From assembly GCF_002252505.1 (NCBI RefSeq), contig NZ_NNRL01000159.1, forward strand, positions 186,001-250,000: DNA of 64,000 nt, read 5' to 3'. Positions 25,201 through 32,747 of this stretch are shown one piece after another; position 1 is the first letter of the stretch; each line of letters starts with the position of its first letter. The notes under the pieces were generated by a model. The model saw only the letters and a program-made list of their open reading frames with translations, searched no databases and was not told where the DNA came from. This stretch comes from Brucella grignonensis. GTDB taxonomy: Bacteria; Pseudomonadota; Alphaproteobacteria; Rhizobiales; Rhizobiaceae. The translations under genes were made by a program, and so were the position numbers.

Positions 25201-25751
25201 TCCCGCAGGCGGGCAAGGATGCTGTCCGGCGACAGAAGATCGTCGGGCATCAGCAGTTCGGTATAATCCTCGGCCCGGTCGAGCATGTCGGCACGCTCGA
25301 ACATATAGGGCATGGCGCCATGCCATTCGTTGCAGGCATGGATCAGCAGCAGCCGATAGGCCTCGGCCTGCCCATCATGGGCGGGGCGTGTACCGTTCAG
25401 ATATTCGGCAATCTCAGGCCGGGCGCGATCCGGCAGGTTGCCTGCCATCGCCTCGGCCAGAATCTCGGGCCGGGTAGCACCATCGGCAGGCGATACGACG
25501 CGCGGGTTGGTCAGGCCCGTCACATCCATGAAGCGCAGCGCGATGAAGCGGTTGAACCATGTATAGGCGGCCTGTTCGATCACTTGGGCGCGGTTGCTGT
25601 TGGCGGCCGCTTCCAGCCTGGCAATCGCCTTGGGATGTTCGCGGCGAGCTGCCGCGCCCTCGGCCAGCACCATGTCCAGCCGGGCAGTGACCTGATCGAT
25701 CAGCAGGTTGCGCGCACTTTGCGCAAATTTCTTCAGGGCGTTGGTATCCAT
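22236..25751 (-). CDS. pglX: PglX, adenine-specific DNA methyltransferase of BREX
   Basis: 1171 aa. The AdoMet-binding motif DPACGSGHMLTYAFDLLYEI lies near residue 290 and the catalytic NPPY (followed by MGGKGM) at 467-470, marking an N6-adenine methyltransferase. The C-terminal half carries target recognition and a long region ending in coiled helices. It methylates one strand of a non-palindromic host site, so BREX can tell self from phage DNA. The start codon overlaps the end of brxC. A lower-GC stretch at about 23270-24100, the putative specificity region, suggests exchange of that part. Confidence 0.96.
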   Translation of the reverse strand: MDTNALKKFAQSARNLLIDQVTARLDMVLAEGAAARREHPKAIARLEAAANSNRAQVIEQAAYTWFNRFIALRFMDVTGLTNPRVVSPADGATRPEILAEAMAGNLPDRARPEIAEYLNGTRPAHDGQAEAYRLLLIHACNEWHGAMPYMFERADMLDRAEDYTELLMPDDLLSPDSILARLREVMTEDACQDVEIIGWLYQFYISEKKDQVFAGLKKNQKITAENIPAATQLFTPHWIVRYLVENSLGRLWLLNRPQSKLAAKMDYYIAPEEPETDFLRITRPEDIRICDPACGSGHMLTYAFDLLYEIYAEEGHDAAEIPGLILKHNLTGIEIDDRAGALAAFAMSMKAAARLGRRRFLRMEEKPDIVVLQDVRFTPAEMQDVAAVVGKDLFTDELRETLGQFERAKNFGSLIVPKLRDPAEALRVVEARDFGADLLLKEVQKRVVAVLRMAEALGPKYHVAVANPPYMGGKGMNGKLGDFVKASYPESKSDLFAVFMERALGLCAKRGLMAMINMQSWMFLSSYEKLRVKLLSDAMILSMAHLGERAFDSIGGAVVSTTAFVIENAHSLDHEGTFIRLVDGSSEAEKEAQLKEAIQNPNCGWFHRASAEDFEKIPGSPIAYWLSERYFKIFEEAETLKESAEVKHGLSTGKNEEVVRLWSEVNAQEFGPRHQSRDAALASGDKWFPYNKGGEFRKWFGNCEYVLRYDEFGNSLMATFSGHRHDGKSHYFLEGVTWTFISSSSFAARYTYPGFVFDVSGSSLFVDTPKLVTGFLCSNLCYNILRALNPTLNFQVGNLKSLPILPAKIKANGDALKSVTEACIDLSKSDWDAYDTSWDFTTLPLLSPEHRDQTLAGSFARLRAHWQGMTDEMQRLEEENNRIFIDAYGLQDELTPEVPIEEITLTCNPAYRYGVKGSEEDREARLREDTMAEFLHYAVGCMFGRYSLDAPGLILANQGEGIEEYLARVPDPTFAPDRDNVIPVLDADWFADDIVARARDFLRVTFGETRFRENLAFVETALGKDLRRWFTKDFFDYHVRRYKKRPIYWMFSSPKGSFNALIYMHRYRPDTVSVVLNQYVREFIHKLEVERTRLEKLAVDPAATPAQQTKAQKETATVIKQIAELTEWEREVVYPMAQQKIAIDLDDGVKRNYPLFAGALKPIKGLEAADD

Positions 25752-28700
25752 CAGACAATCACTTTCTTGCCCGCGCCGATCTCGGCCAGCAGGGTCTTTT
25801 TCATCTCATCGAGGTAGCGGGTCACATCGTCCTCATCTTCGAGATAGGTTTTCGCGAAGGGGACGGTGATCGACTGCGCCTTGATATATTGCGGCTTTGC
25901 CGGTGTCGGCGGTACGTACGGCGCTGGCTGAGCTTCGGCCACGCCGCCAGCAGGCTGGGGCTGCGGTGCGGGTGTTTGCGCTGGTGCTGGCGTGAGTTCC
26001 CCAATGCGCGTCAGCGTGTCTGCCAGAAGGTTGGAACGCACCTCCGTCGCCAGGTTGCGCAAGGCCGGGATCAGGCTCTGTGCGGCAAGGCCTGTTTTCC
26101 GATCTGCAAGCTCTTTGCGGATGCGCGCCTGCTGTTCGGGCGGCAGTGCGCCAAATTCCGAAGTCTGGGCGACTTTTTCGGTCACCTCGTCAATCGCCGT
26201 GATGACAGCGTTGCGCTCAGCCAGAACGGTTTGCTCGATACGCTCTTTCAGGGCGTAAAAATCCGCCTTCAGTTCCTGAATTGCGGCGCCCTTGTAGCAC
26301 CGCGGATCGTCCAGAACGTGACGCAGCTTGTCGGCTGCGGTATCTGCGGCATAGCTGAGATTCTGATCCTGCATGGCCAGGAAAGAGCGCACTTCATCAT
26401 AGATGCCTTTTTGCGCCCCACGCATGAAGCTGCGGACCTTGTCGAAGACATCCTCTTTTGCATCAAGCAGTTGCTCCTCCTGCCCGGTAGGGCCGGTGAT
26501 GAACCAGGTGGCAGATTGATCGCGCATCCCATCCAGCATGCTGCGCAAGGGATCGAGGGCCATGGCAAAGGGATAGGCTGCAATGGCACGGCTCTCGTGC
26601 TCGACATCACCAAGCAGCTTGCGCAGTTGCGTCTGCCACTCCGCACCCAGACTGCGCGCGTCATTCCCCGAGGCGGGAAGATCGAACAGCTCCTGAAACA
26701 GTTCGCGCGATTTGCGGATCTGGGCGGCAGTGAACTCGATTTGCGGGGAAAGCAGAATGTTGCCAAGGGCATGGCTGTTGCGCAGCCCCTGTATCAGCGC
26801 ATCGCCCTCCAGGAGAGCGCTGTCGGCCCGCGCTTCGAGCTTGCCGCGCGCAACAAGGCTCGCGGTCAGGCAGAGAACCGCGATGGCGGGCCAGCCATAA
26901 GGTTTTGCTCCGAACTTCTCGACCAAAGCCTTGACCGAGACCCGCGTCCCAAGGCGCATCTGAGCCTGAGCATGATTCAGCACGTCCTGCTCGGCTTCAG
27001 TCAGACCGCTGCCTTCGCCTCCGAAAAGCCCGCCATCGACGCGTCCGGCTCGCCCAAGATCTGCTTCGGTGTAAGTGGCACCGCGCAGGACAGGCAGGCT
27101 GGTATAGACCTTGTCGACCAGGACCTGGAAACCTTTGACCAGCCGATCCTGCGGATCTTCGCCGCCGATCTCCAGCTCGGCACCGCGCACGAAAAGGCGA
27201 GCATCCGCGATCAGGCCGCGCAGCCGCTGCACCAGTTCCTTTTCACGCCGTGTATTCTGGTCACGCTTTTCCGCAATGATACGATCACGACCGGGTTGGG
27301 CATCCCCGCTGGTGACCTGACGCGCAAATTTCACGGTCTGGAGCCAGAGGACGAGATCGCGCGTGAAGCGCACATCACGTCCCAGCAGGACAACCATCTC
27401 ATCGCTTGCCATGCTGTTCGAGCGAACCACATCCGGCGCGTCGGAATCGTCGCTGAAGGGTGAGATGATGTTCACCGACAGCTCATGCTCCCGGTTCAGG
27501 CTGTGCCCGTCGAGCTTGCGGGTAAAAGCATAGTCCACACCCGTGCCAGCATGCTTGATCTTGCTGTGACGGAGGATCGCTCCAAACGCCAGTTCATCGA
27601 GCTGCCGTTCTATCTCGGCGGGATCGACGGCAATCGCCTTGATCTCTGCCTCGACGTCCTTTTCTTCATTGGTGAGGAATTCATAGACCTCGCCGTTGCG
27701 CTGGATCAGCGTCTGACGCTCCAGAAGCGACAGAGCCTCCTCGATATTGCGCCGCTGCTCGGTCTGGTCCGCCTCGAACCGGGACAACAGGAGGATCGAT
27801 ATGTTGCGGGCAGTCGGTTTGAATTCCTTGACGTATTTGACAAGGAACAACACCTTCAGCACCCGCACGGCAAAATCATCGCCAAGGTTCTTTTCAGCCA
27901 GTTGAATTGACTGCTGAACCGAGGATTTCAGGGCGGTACGGATCCCCTCAAACATCAGGTCAAAGGTCGCCAGCCCCCCAACCGGCGTGTCGGCCAGCTT
28001 TTTGGCCACCTCCTGAAACACCCCCAGCATAGAGCGTTCGCCGACCGAGCTGTGCTTGCCCTCAAACGCGTTATGTTGCGAGAGGCCCATGATCGCGCGC
28101 TGGAACAGGTCATACTGGTAGTTCGGGAACGGGTAGCTCGCGACGAACTGGTCTTTTCCGGAGAAGTTCCTGAACTTGAAGGAATTATCGCCGAAATCGA
28201 ACAGGGTGCGCAGGTTGTTCTCCTCAGCATCGTAAAGATTGCCAAGGGTGATATGACCGGCCTCGGTCTTAGCCAGAAGGCGGCGCTGGATGACTTCGGC
28301 CACATCCTGGGAATTCAGAGGCATCCGGTTGGCGAAGCGTGCCTGGATTTTCGAGAAGTCATTCTCCTGCTGCGCCGTCAGATCCCCGATGACCGAACCC
28401 ATGTCCTGCTGGGCGGTGACAACAATCCAGGCCTGCCCCTTGCATTTCGTGTTCAGGCTTTCGGCAATGGTCTGCAGGTTCGTCATCAGTTTGACGTTGT
28501 CGGCGATATACTGCCCCACCTCATCGACGAAGAAATTCAGCCGGAACTTCGGCCCCTGCGCATCGATCCACGACTTCACCATATTGGCGAAATCTTCGAT
28601 CGAGACCTTCGTGTCCTTGCGATACTGGCCAAGAATATCCTTGACCTCATCGCCCGTGACCTCCGCAAAGGCGGCCGCAATATGCCTGCCTTCCATCAGA

Positions 28701-29290
28701 GCCTGTTCGCGCCCGCGCTCCCAGGGCTTACCGGAAGACTGCGCAAACGCCGCCTTGAAGGCATCAAGTTTGCCACGGCTATCCAGATCACGCTCGAACT
28801 GCGCGATATGCGGGAGCTTGCCGTAATAGCCGCACATCTCGTCAAAGACCTTTTGGAAGACGGCCAGAAGCGCATCAACATCCGTCTTCGAGATCACATC
28901 CGCCTTCTGGTCGATATTGAACAAGACCGACCGGGATGGAATCGACACTGCCTTTCGCAAAGCCCCCGCCAGCATCGGGTTGTCCGCGAGCTTTCGCTCA
29001 AAGATTTCGACGGCGCGCTGGCCCTCAACCTCGTCGTTCTCCAGCAGAAGGGCGAGCATCTTCAGCAGGTGAGACTTACCTGACCCGAAGAAGCCCGAAA
29101 TCCAGACGCCGTTCGCGGTATCGTAATTGTTGTAGGCGTCGAGGAACTGCTCCAGCCGGGCGCCGATCTCGTTGGTAATGACATATTCATCGAGCTCGGT
29201 CAGGAGGCTGGCCTTGTCGTCAGCCTTGATCACCCCATCGATTGAACGGTCGACTTTTTTGGCAAAGATATCACGTAGAAGAGTAGCCAT
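25751..29290 (-). CDS. brxC: BrxC, large P-loop ATPase of BREX
   Basis: 1179 aa. Walker A GFFGSGKSH (67-75) and a Walker-B-like FFVDEVGQYI near residue 255, both typical of BrxC/PglY, the DUF6079-like ATPase of BREX. The C-terminal region has long helices and a Pro/Ala/Gln-rich linker (about 1100-1150) before a conserved tail (YLEDEDDVTRYLDEMKKTLL). It likely assembles with BrxB, PglZ and PglX. It starts 3 bp after the brxB stop and shares bases with the pglX start. Confidence 0.96.
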   Translation of the reverse strand: MATLLRDIFAKKVDRSIDGVIKADDKASLLTELDEYVITNEIGARLEQFLDAYNNYDTANGVWISGFFGSGKSHLLKMLALLLENDEVEGQRAVEIFERKLADNPMLAGALRKAVSIPSRSVLFNIDQKADVISKTDVDALLAVFQKVFDEMCGYYGKLPHIAQFERDLDSRGKLDAFKAAFAQSSGKPWERGREQALMEGRHIAAAFAEVTGDEVKDILGQYRKDTKVSIEDFANMVKSWIDAQGPKFRLNFFVDEVGQYIADNVKLMTNLQTIAESLNTKCKGQAWIVVTAQQDMGSVIGDLTAQQENDFSKIQARFANRMPLNSQDVAEVIQRRLLAKTEAGHITLGNLYDAEENNLRTLFDFGDNSFKFRNFSGKDQFVASYPFPNYQYDLFQRAIMGLSQHNAFEGKHSSVGERSMLGVFQEVAKKLADTPVGGLATFDLMFEGIRTALKSSVQQSIQLAEKNLGDDFAVRVLKVLFLVKYVKEFKPTARNISILLLSRFEADQTEQRRNIEEALSLLERQTLIQRNGEVYEFLTNEEKDVEAEIKAIAVDPAEIERQLDELAFGAILRHSKIKHAGTGVDYAFTRKLDGHSLNREHELSVNIISPFSDDSDAPDVVRSNSMASDEMVVLLGRDVRFTRDLVLWLQTVKFARQVTSGDAQPGRDRIIAEKRDQNTRREKELVQRLRGLIADARLFVRGAELEIGGEDPQDRLVKGFQVLVDKVYTSLPVLRGATYTEADLGRAGRVDGGLFGGEGSGLTEAEQDVLNHAQAQMRLGTRVSVKALVEKFGAKPYGWPAIAVLCLTASLVARGKLEARADSALLEGDALIQGLRNSHALGNILLSPQIEFTAAQIRKSRELFQELFDLPASGNDARSLGAEWQTQLRKLLGDVEHESRAIAAYPFAMALDPLRSMLDGMRDQSATWFITGPTGQEEQLLDAKEDVFDKVRSFMRGAQKGIYDEVRSFLAMQDQNLSYAADTAADKLRHVLDDPRCYKGAAIQELKADFYALKERIEQTVLAERNAVITAIDEVTEKVAQTSEFGALPPEQQARIRKELADRKTGLAAQSLIPALRNLATEVRSNLLADTLTRIGELTPAPAQTPAPQPQPAGGVAEAQPAPYVPPTPAKPQYIKAQSITVPFAKTYLEDEDDVTRYLDEMKKTLLAEIGAGKKVIV

Positions 29291-29293
29291 CGG

Positions 29294-29896
29294 TCAGACC
29301 TCGTAATTCATGATATTGAACGCGCGGTAGTATTTGTCGTCATGCAGCAAGCCGAACAGTTCCAGCGATGCTCCTGTCGCCAACGCGTGCGTGTATTTTC
29401 CCGGAAAGAACATGACCGTCGGGCGGTCTTTCGCGGTGCTTTGCAGGTTGTTGAGTACGTTGTGCGACCGCAGGTAGGGGTAAACCTCGCCTACGCCTGA
29501 CAGGAAGATCACCTCGTGCGGGACCTCTTCGATGCGCCGCGCAATCTCTGGAATGAGGTGCGCCTGCGGGTCCAGAACGCCCTGCAACAGTTCCTTGAGT
29601 TCCGCTTTTTCCGTTTCGGCTTCCACCTCAAGGATCTGCTCGAAGATTCCGCGGTCTTCGAGGATTCTGAGTGAAAGGTCGTAGAGATCGATATCGAGGA
29701 CGCGCACACCGGCGTGGCTCAGCCGGGCGATCAGATCCTCGCGATCCTCGCCCAGGCTCAGTCCGTCTTCGGCATCAAAAGCGCAGATGAAAAAGGGAAC
29801 CTCGTTTCCCAGCCCTTGCTTTTGCAAGAACCGATCACTGGAAACTACCCTGAACAGGTGCTCGGCGCGGGCGCGCCGATCAGTTTTCGTGTCCAC
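29294..29896 (-). CDS. brxB: BrxB, DUF1788 protein of BREX
   Basis: 200 aa, the usual size. Typical stretches are HLFRVVSSDRFLQKQGLGNE at the start, VRVLDIDLYDLSLRIL in the middle and VIFLSGVGEVYPYLRSHNVL, VMFFPGKY near the end, which identify DUF1788. BrxB is a small core subunit that bridges other BREX proteins; its own activity is unknown. It lies 2 bp after brxA and 3 bp before brxC, clearly cotranscribed. Confidence 0.94.
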   Translation of the reverse strand: MDTKTDRRARAEHLFRVVSSDRFLQKQGLGNEVPFFICAFDAEDGLSLGEDREDLIARLSHAGVRVLDIDLYDLSLRILEDRGIFEQILEVEAETEKAELKELLQGVLDPQAHLIPEIARRIEEVPHEVIFLSGVGEVYPYLRSHNVLNNLQSTAKDRPTVMFFPGKYTHALATGASLELFGLLHDDKYYRAFNIMNYEV

Positions 29897-29898
29897 AA

Positions 29899-30501
29899 TT
29901 ACCCCCCATTTCCGGGAAAGACCCGCAAGTCCGCCGGATTACTCCCCTCAATCAGCCGCTTCATGCGCCCCGACAACCAAATCGGCTGAATTCTGCCCTC
30001 GACACTTCTCAAGCCAGCTTCACGCAATATCCGAAACAGGACCTGACGCAATTTCGCACAGGTTGAAGCTGAAAGCTCAGCGAGGCCAGGATCACTCTCG
30101 GCCTTCTCCGCGAGAAAGCGGTCAAAAACCTCATGACCCAGGTCAAGCCGCCATGATTGGTAGCGTTCGCTGATCACCTCGACTGCGAATTCGTATATAA
30201 AGCGATAGGTCCGGCAGACCGCCAGCCACACCATTGCTTGCTGCTCTGCGCGGTCAGCCTCTGCCGACAGGTACTGGCGCTCGGCATCCGAGAGATGGCC
30301 TATCCGGTCATACACTTCACGAAGCGTGCGGGTTTGCGAGGCCAGTTTGGGTAAGGATGACGCGCCCTGTGCCAGCAAGCGCTCTCGAGCAGACGCCCAG
30401 CTCTCACCGGGTTGATAGCTTTGCACAATCGCGAGGCTCTCATTGAGCATGAGCCCGCCCACACCAAAAGACATCCGGTATTTCGGTACGGCAGACATCA
30501 T
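29899..30501 (-). CDS. brxA: BrxA, DUF1819 protein of BREX
   Basis: 200 aa. It reads YRMSFGVGGLMLNESLAIVQ, then LSDAERQYLSAEADRAEQQA, VWLAVCRTYRFIYEFAVEVI, ending FRILREAGLRS, IQPIWLSGRM, the DUF1819/BrxA family, a winged-helix DNA-binding core subunit. It overlaps the end of the regulator gene by 4 bp and is followed by brxB after 2 bp. Confidence 0.94.
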   Translation of the reverse strand: MMSAVPKYRMSFGVGGLMLNESLAIVQSYQPGESWASARERLLAQGASSLPKLASQTRTLREVYDRIGHLSDAERQYLSAEADRAEQQAMVWLAVCRTYRFIYEFAVEVISERYQSWRLDLGHEVFDRFLAEKAESDPGLAELSASTCAKLRQVLFRILREAGLRSVEGRIQPIWLSGRMKRLIEGSNPADLRVFPGNGG

Positions 30502-31421
30502 CGGGGCGTGACTCCGCTTGCCATGTCAGCGTCATCGAACTCGTGCTGCGCCCGCTCAAGTGCGGCGGCAACCTCCTGTTCGTCAGCCGCAACGATATGC
30601 TGGGTCCGGGGATCACGCAGCCTGGCCTCTTCAAGAAGCCCTAGCCGCTTAAGCACATAGAACAACATGGCGTAGCGAACTGTCAGCACAGCGCGCCCAT
30701 CCACCATGTTGTAGTCCTTTGCGACCACCGCCTGCTGACCGGCGGACAGCTCGGGATGCGGCACAATGATGATGTCGAATGATTCTTGCCACAGCCTGTC
30801 CTGAGCCGCACCGGCACCCGGCTCACCGAACTCGCCGTGTCCAAGGACGCGCGAAAGCAGGAAATCCTTAAACCGAGCCGTTTCATGGCACCAGGCCCGA
30901 ACATGCCAGCGCAGACCATCAAAGCCAAAGGCATGGGGGGTGATCCGCCGCCATGCCGGATCGGGTCGATCGCGGTTCATGGATTGATAGTAAAGCTTGA
31001 GCGACCTTTCATCTCGCACTGCCGACAGAACTGAACGCAGAACTTCGGTATCGATCTTACGGCGCAAAGAAAGTGCGATATCCATATCAGGCGGGGTGGA
31101 AAGCCAGTTCGAGCCTGGCTCGGCGAAACCTTCCGCCATCGAGCGCAGCCGCATGAGATAGGCATCCGGATCCGGATCAAGGAACACCGGCCGAAATTCC
31201 GGCCCGGCTACGTAGCGGCGAGCGCTTTTGTCATAGACCGCGTTCAGCGGGGCCCGTTCCTGATAATGGGTCAAATCCTTTGATGCCTGCGGAACCGAAA
31301 CGCCAAACGTATCGATCAGGTCAGAGCGATTGACACCCCCCTCCCAGAACAGGCGGAATTCGATGAACTCCAGCCGCCTCTCGACACCCCATTTCAACAT
31401 TGTTCGTCCCGTCGCGCTCAC
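30498..31421 (-). CDS. brxR: BrxR-like WYL-domain transcriptional regulator
   Basis: Up to 307 aa from a GTG at 31421; an ATG at 31400 (300 aa) is the alternative, and neither has a strong ribosome site. N-terminal winged helix (ERRLEFIEFRLFWEGGVNRS, DTFGVSVPQASKDLTHY), then a WYL domain (ERSLKLYYQSMNR, ITPHAFGFDGLRWHVRAWC) and a WCX-like tail. This is the BrxR/CapW order of regulators that sit first in BREX loci, repress them and may sense a ligand during infection. The gene is head-to-head with sbcD over an 88-bp region, so it could control both directions. Confidence 0.88.
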   Translation of the reverse strand: MSATGRTMLKWGVERRLEFIEFRLFWEGGVNRSDLIDTFGVSVPQASKDLTHYQERAPLNAVYDKSARRYVAGPEFRPVFLDPDPDAYLMRLRSMAEGFAEPGSNWLSTPPDMDIALSLRRKIDTEVLRSVLSAVRDERSLKLYYQSMNRDRPDPAWRRITPHAFGFDGLRWHVRAWCHETARFKDFLLSRVLGHGEFGEPGAGAAQDRLWQESFDIIIVPHPELSAGQQAVVAKDYNMVDGRAVLTVRYAMLFYVLKRLGLLEEARLRDPRTQHIVAADEQEVAAALERAQHEFDDADMASGVTPR

Positions 31422-31509
31422 AAGGATATAAAATATATGGACAACTTTGCGATGCCCGTATACTTTTTATTCTGACATGCATCCAACTGTCAAGTCTGGG
31501 GGAGACCTG
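31422..31509. promoter_or_regulatory. Divergent brxR/sbcD promoter region
   Basis: AT-rich in a GC-rich surrounding. Rightward, TGGACA (31438-31443) and TATACT (31459-31464) with a short 15-bp spacer are a plausible promoter, and GGGGGAGA precedes the sbcD ATG. A small inverted repeat ATATA-aaa-TATAT lies near 31425-31438. It is the likely site for BrxR binding. Confidence 0.5.
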
Positions 31510-32730
31510 ATGCGAATTCTGCACACTGCTGACTGGCACATCGGTCAAACCCTGAATGGCTGGTCGCGCGAGTATGAACATCAGGTCTTTTGTGACGCTC
31601 TGCGCGATGTGATTGTCACAGAGGGCGTCGACGCGCTCCTGATTGCCGGCGACGTGTTCGATGGCATCAACCCGTCAGGTGAAGCGCAGCGTTTGCTTTA
31701 TGCCGCGATCGCCGGGTTCTTGCGTGCAAATCCCCGGCTGCAAATCGTGATAACGGCAGGCAACCATGATCCGGCGCAGCGGCTTGAGGCGCCCGAGGCC
31801 GTCCTGAACGAGCTTGGCGTACATGTACTCGGCACGTTGCGGCGCGATGCTGCGGATGTAGATTTACAGCGCCATCTTATTCCCTTGTGTGACAACACCG
31901 GAACGGTCCACGCGCACGTGCTGGCTGTGCCCTTCCTCAGACAGGCTGATCTGCCGGGGCTGCAACTCGGGGCGACCGGTGGCGCCGAGTCCGCCGTTAC
32001 CGCCGCGGTTCGCGCATTACATCTTGCGATGTCGGATGCCGCAGAGACGCAAGCGGGCGGACTACCAATCATTGCCATGGGGCATCTTACCTGTTCGGGT
32101 GGCCTCGAATCCGAAGGAGCAGAACGACGCATTCTCATCGGCGGCGAGCATGCGGTACCGCCTGACATCTTCCCGCCAGCCCTGTCGTATGTTGCCCTTG
32201 GCCATTTGCACCGGCCGCAATCGCTTGACGGCGGCAGGGTGCGCTATTCCGGTTCTCCCTTCCCAATGTCCGCCGCCGAAATCGGTTATGATCATGGTGT
32301 CACGCTGCTCGATCTCGACGATGGGTTCGCGCCCCGACACATCCCTCTGCCTCGGCCCGTCCCAATGCACCGCCTGCCAGCCACGGGCGTCGCGCCGCTG
32401 GCGGAAGTTGCCTCAGCCCTGAATGCTTTAGACCTGCAATCCGAGACGCCGCGCGACGCGCAACCGTTTATCTATCTGTCCCTCATTGCAGACAGGCCGG
32501 TAACTCAGATCGCAGCTGAGGCCGAAGCGCTGATCGAGGCACTTCCGGTTCGGCTTGCTGGCCTGACGATTGCCCGGTCTGAGGCCGAAGGCACGCCCGA
32601 AACACCGCCGCCGAACCTGGCAGACACCTCGCCGGAGGATTTATTCTTGATGGCATTCAACCAATCCCACGGTGTCAATCCGGACACCGCGCATCTTGCC
32701 GCCTTCCGCGATGCCTTGTCCGAAATCTGA
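31510..32730 (+). CDS. sbcD: SbcD-like exonuclease subunit (metallophosphoesterase)
   Basis: 406 aa from ATG 31510, chosen for its GGGGGAGA ribosome site and because MRILHTADWHIG is the family's N-terminus; the frame runs 21 codons further up without support. Metal-binding motifs are DWH (Asp8, His10), IAGDVFDG, TAGNHDPAQ, MGHL and ALGHLHRPQ. With SbcC it forms the Mre11-Rad50-type nuclease that opens hairpins and processes blocked DNA ends. It is followed 17 bp later by sbcC. Divergent from the BREX operon, so it may be defence-associated rather than housekeeping. Confidence 0.93.
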   Translation: MRILHTADWHIGQTLNGWSREYEHQVFCDALRDVIVTEGVDALLIAGDVFDGINPSGEAQRLLYAAIAGFLRANPRLQIVITAGNHDPAQRLEAPEAVLNELGVHVLGTLRRDAADVDLQRHLIPLCDNTGTVHAHVLAVPFLRQADLPGLQLGATGGAESAVTAAVRALHLAMSDAAETQAGGLPIIAMGHLTCSGGLESEGAERRILIGGEHAVPPDIFPPALSYVALGHLHRPQSLDGGRVRYSGSPFPMSAAEIGYDHGVTLLDLDDGFAPRHIPLPRPVPMHRLPATGVAPLAEVASALNALDLQSETPRDAQPFIYLSLIADRPVTQIAAEAEALIEALPVRLAGLTIARSEAEGTPETPPPNLADTSPEDLFLMAFNQSHGVNPDTAHLAAFRDALSEI

Positions 32731-32747
32731 AGCTGAGTTCTGATCCC

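Noticed and set aside
22227-29083. Long plus-strand open frames (412, 483, 524 and 343 aa) opposite pglX and brxC
   Set aside because: They mirror strongly supported BREX genes, have no family features or ribosome sites and arise from GC-rich codon use on the other strand.
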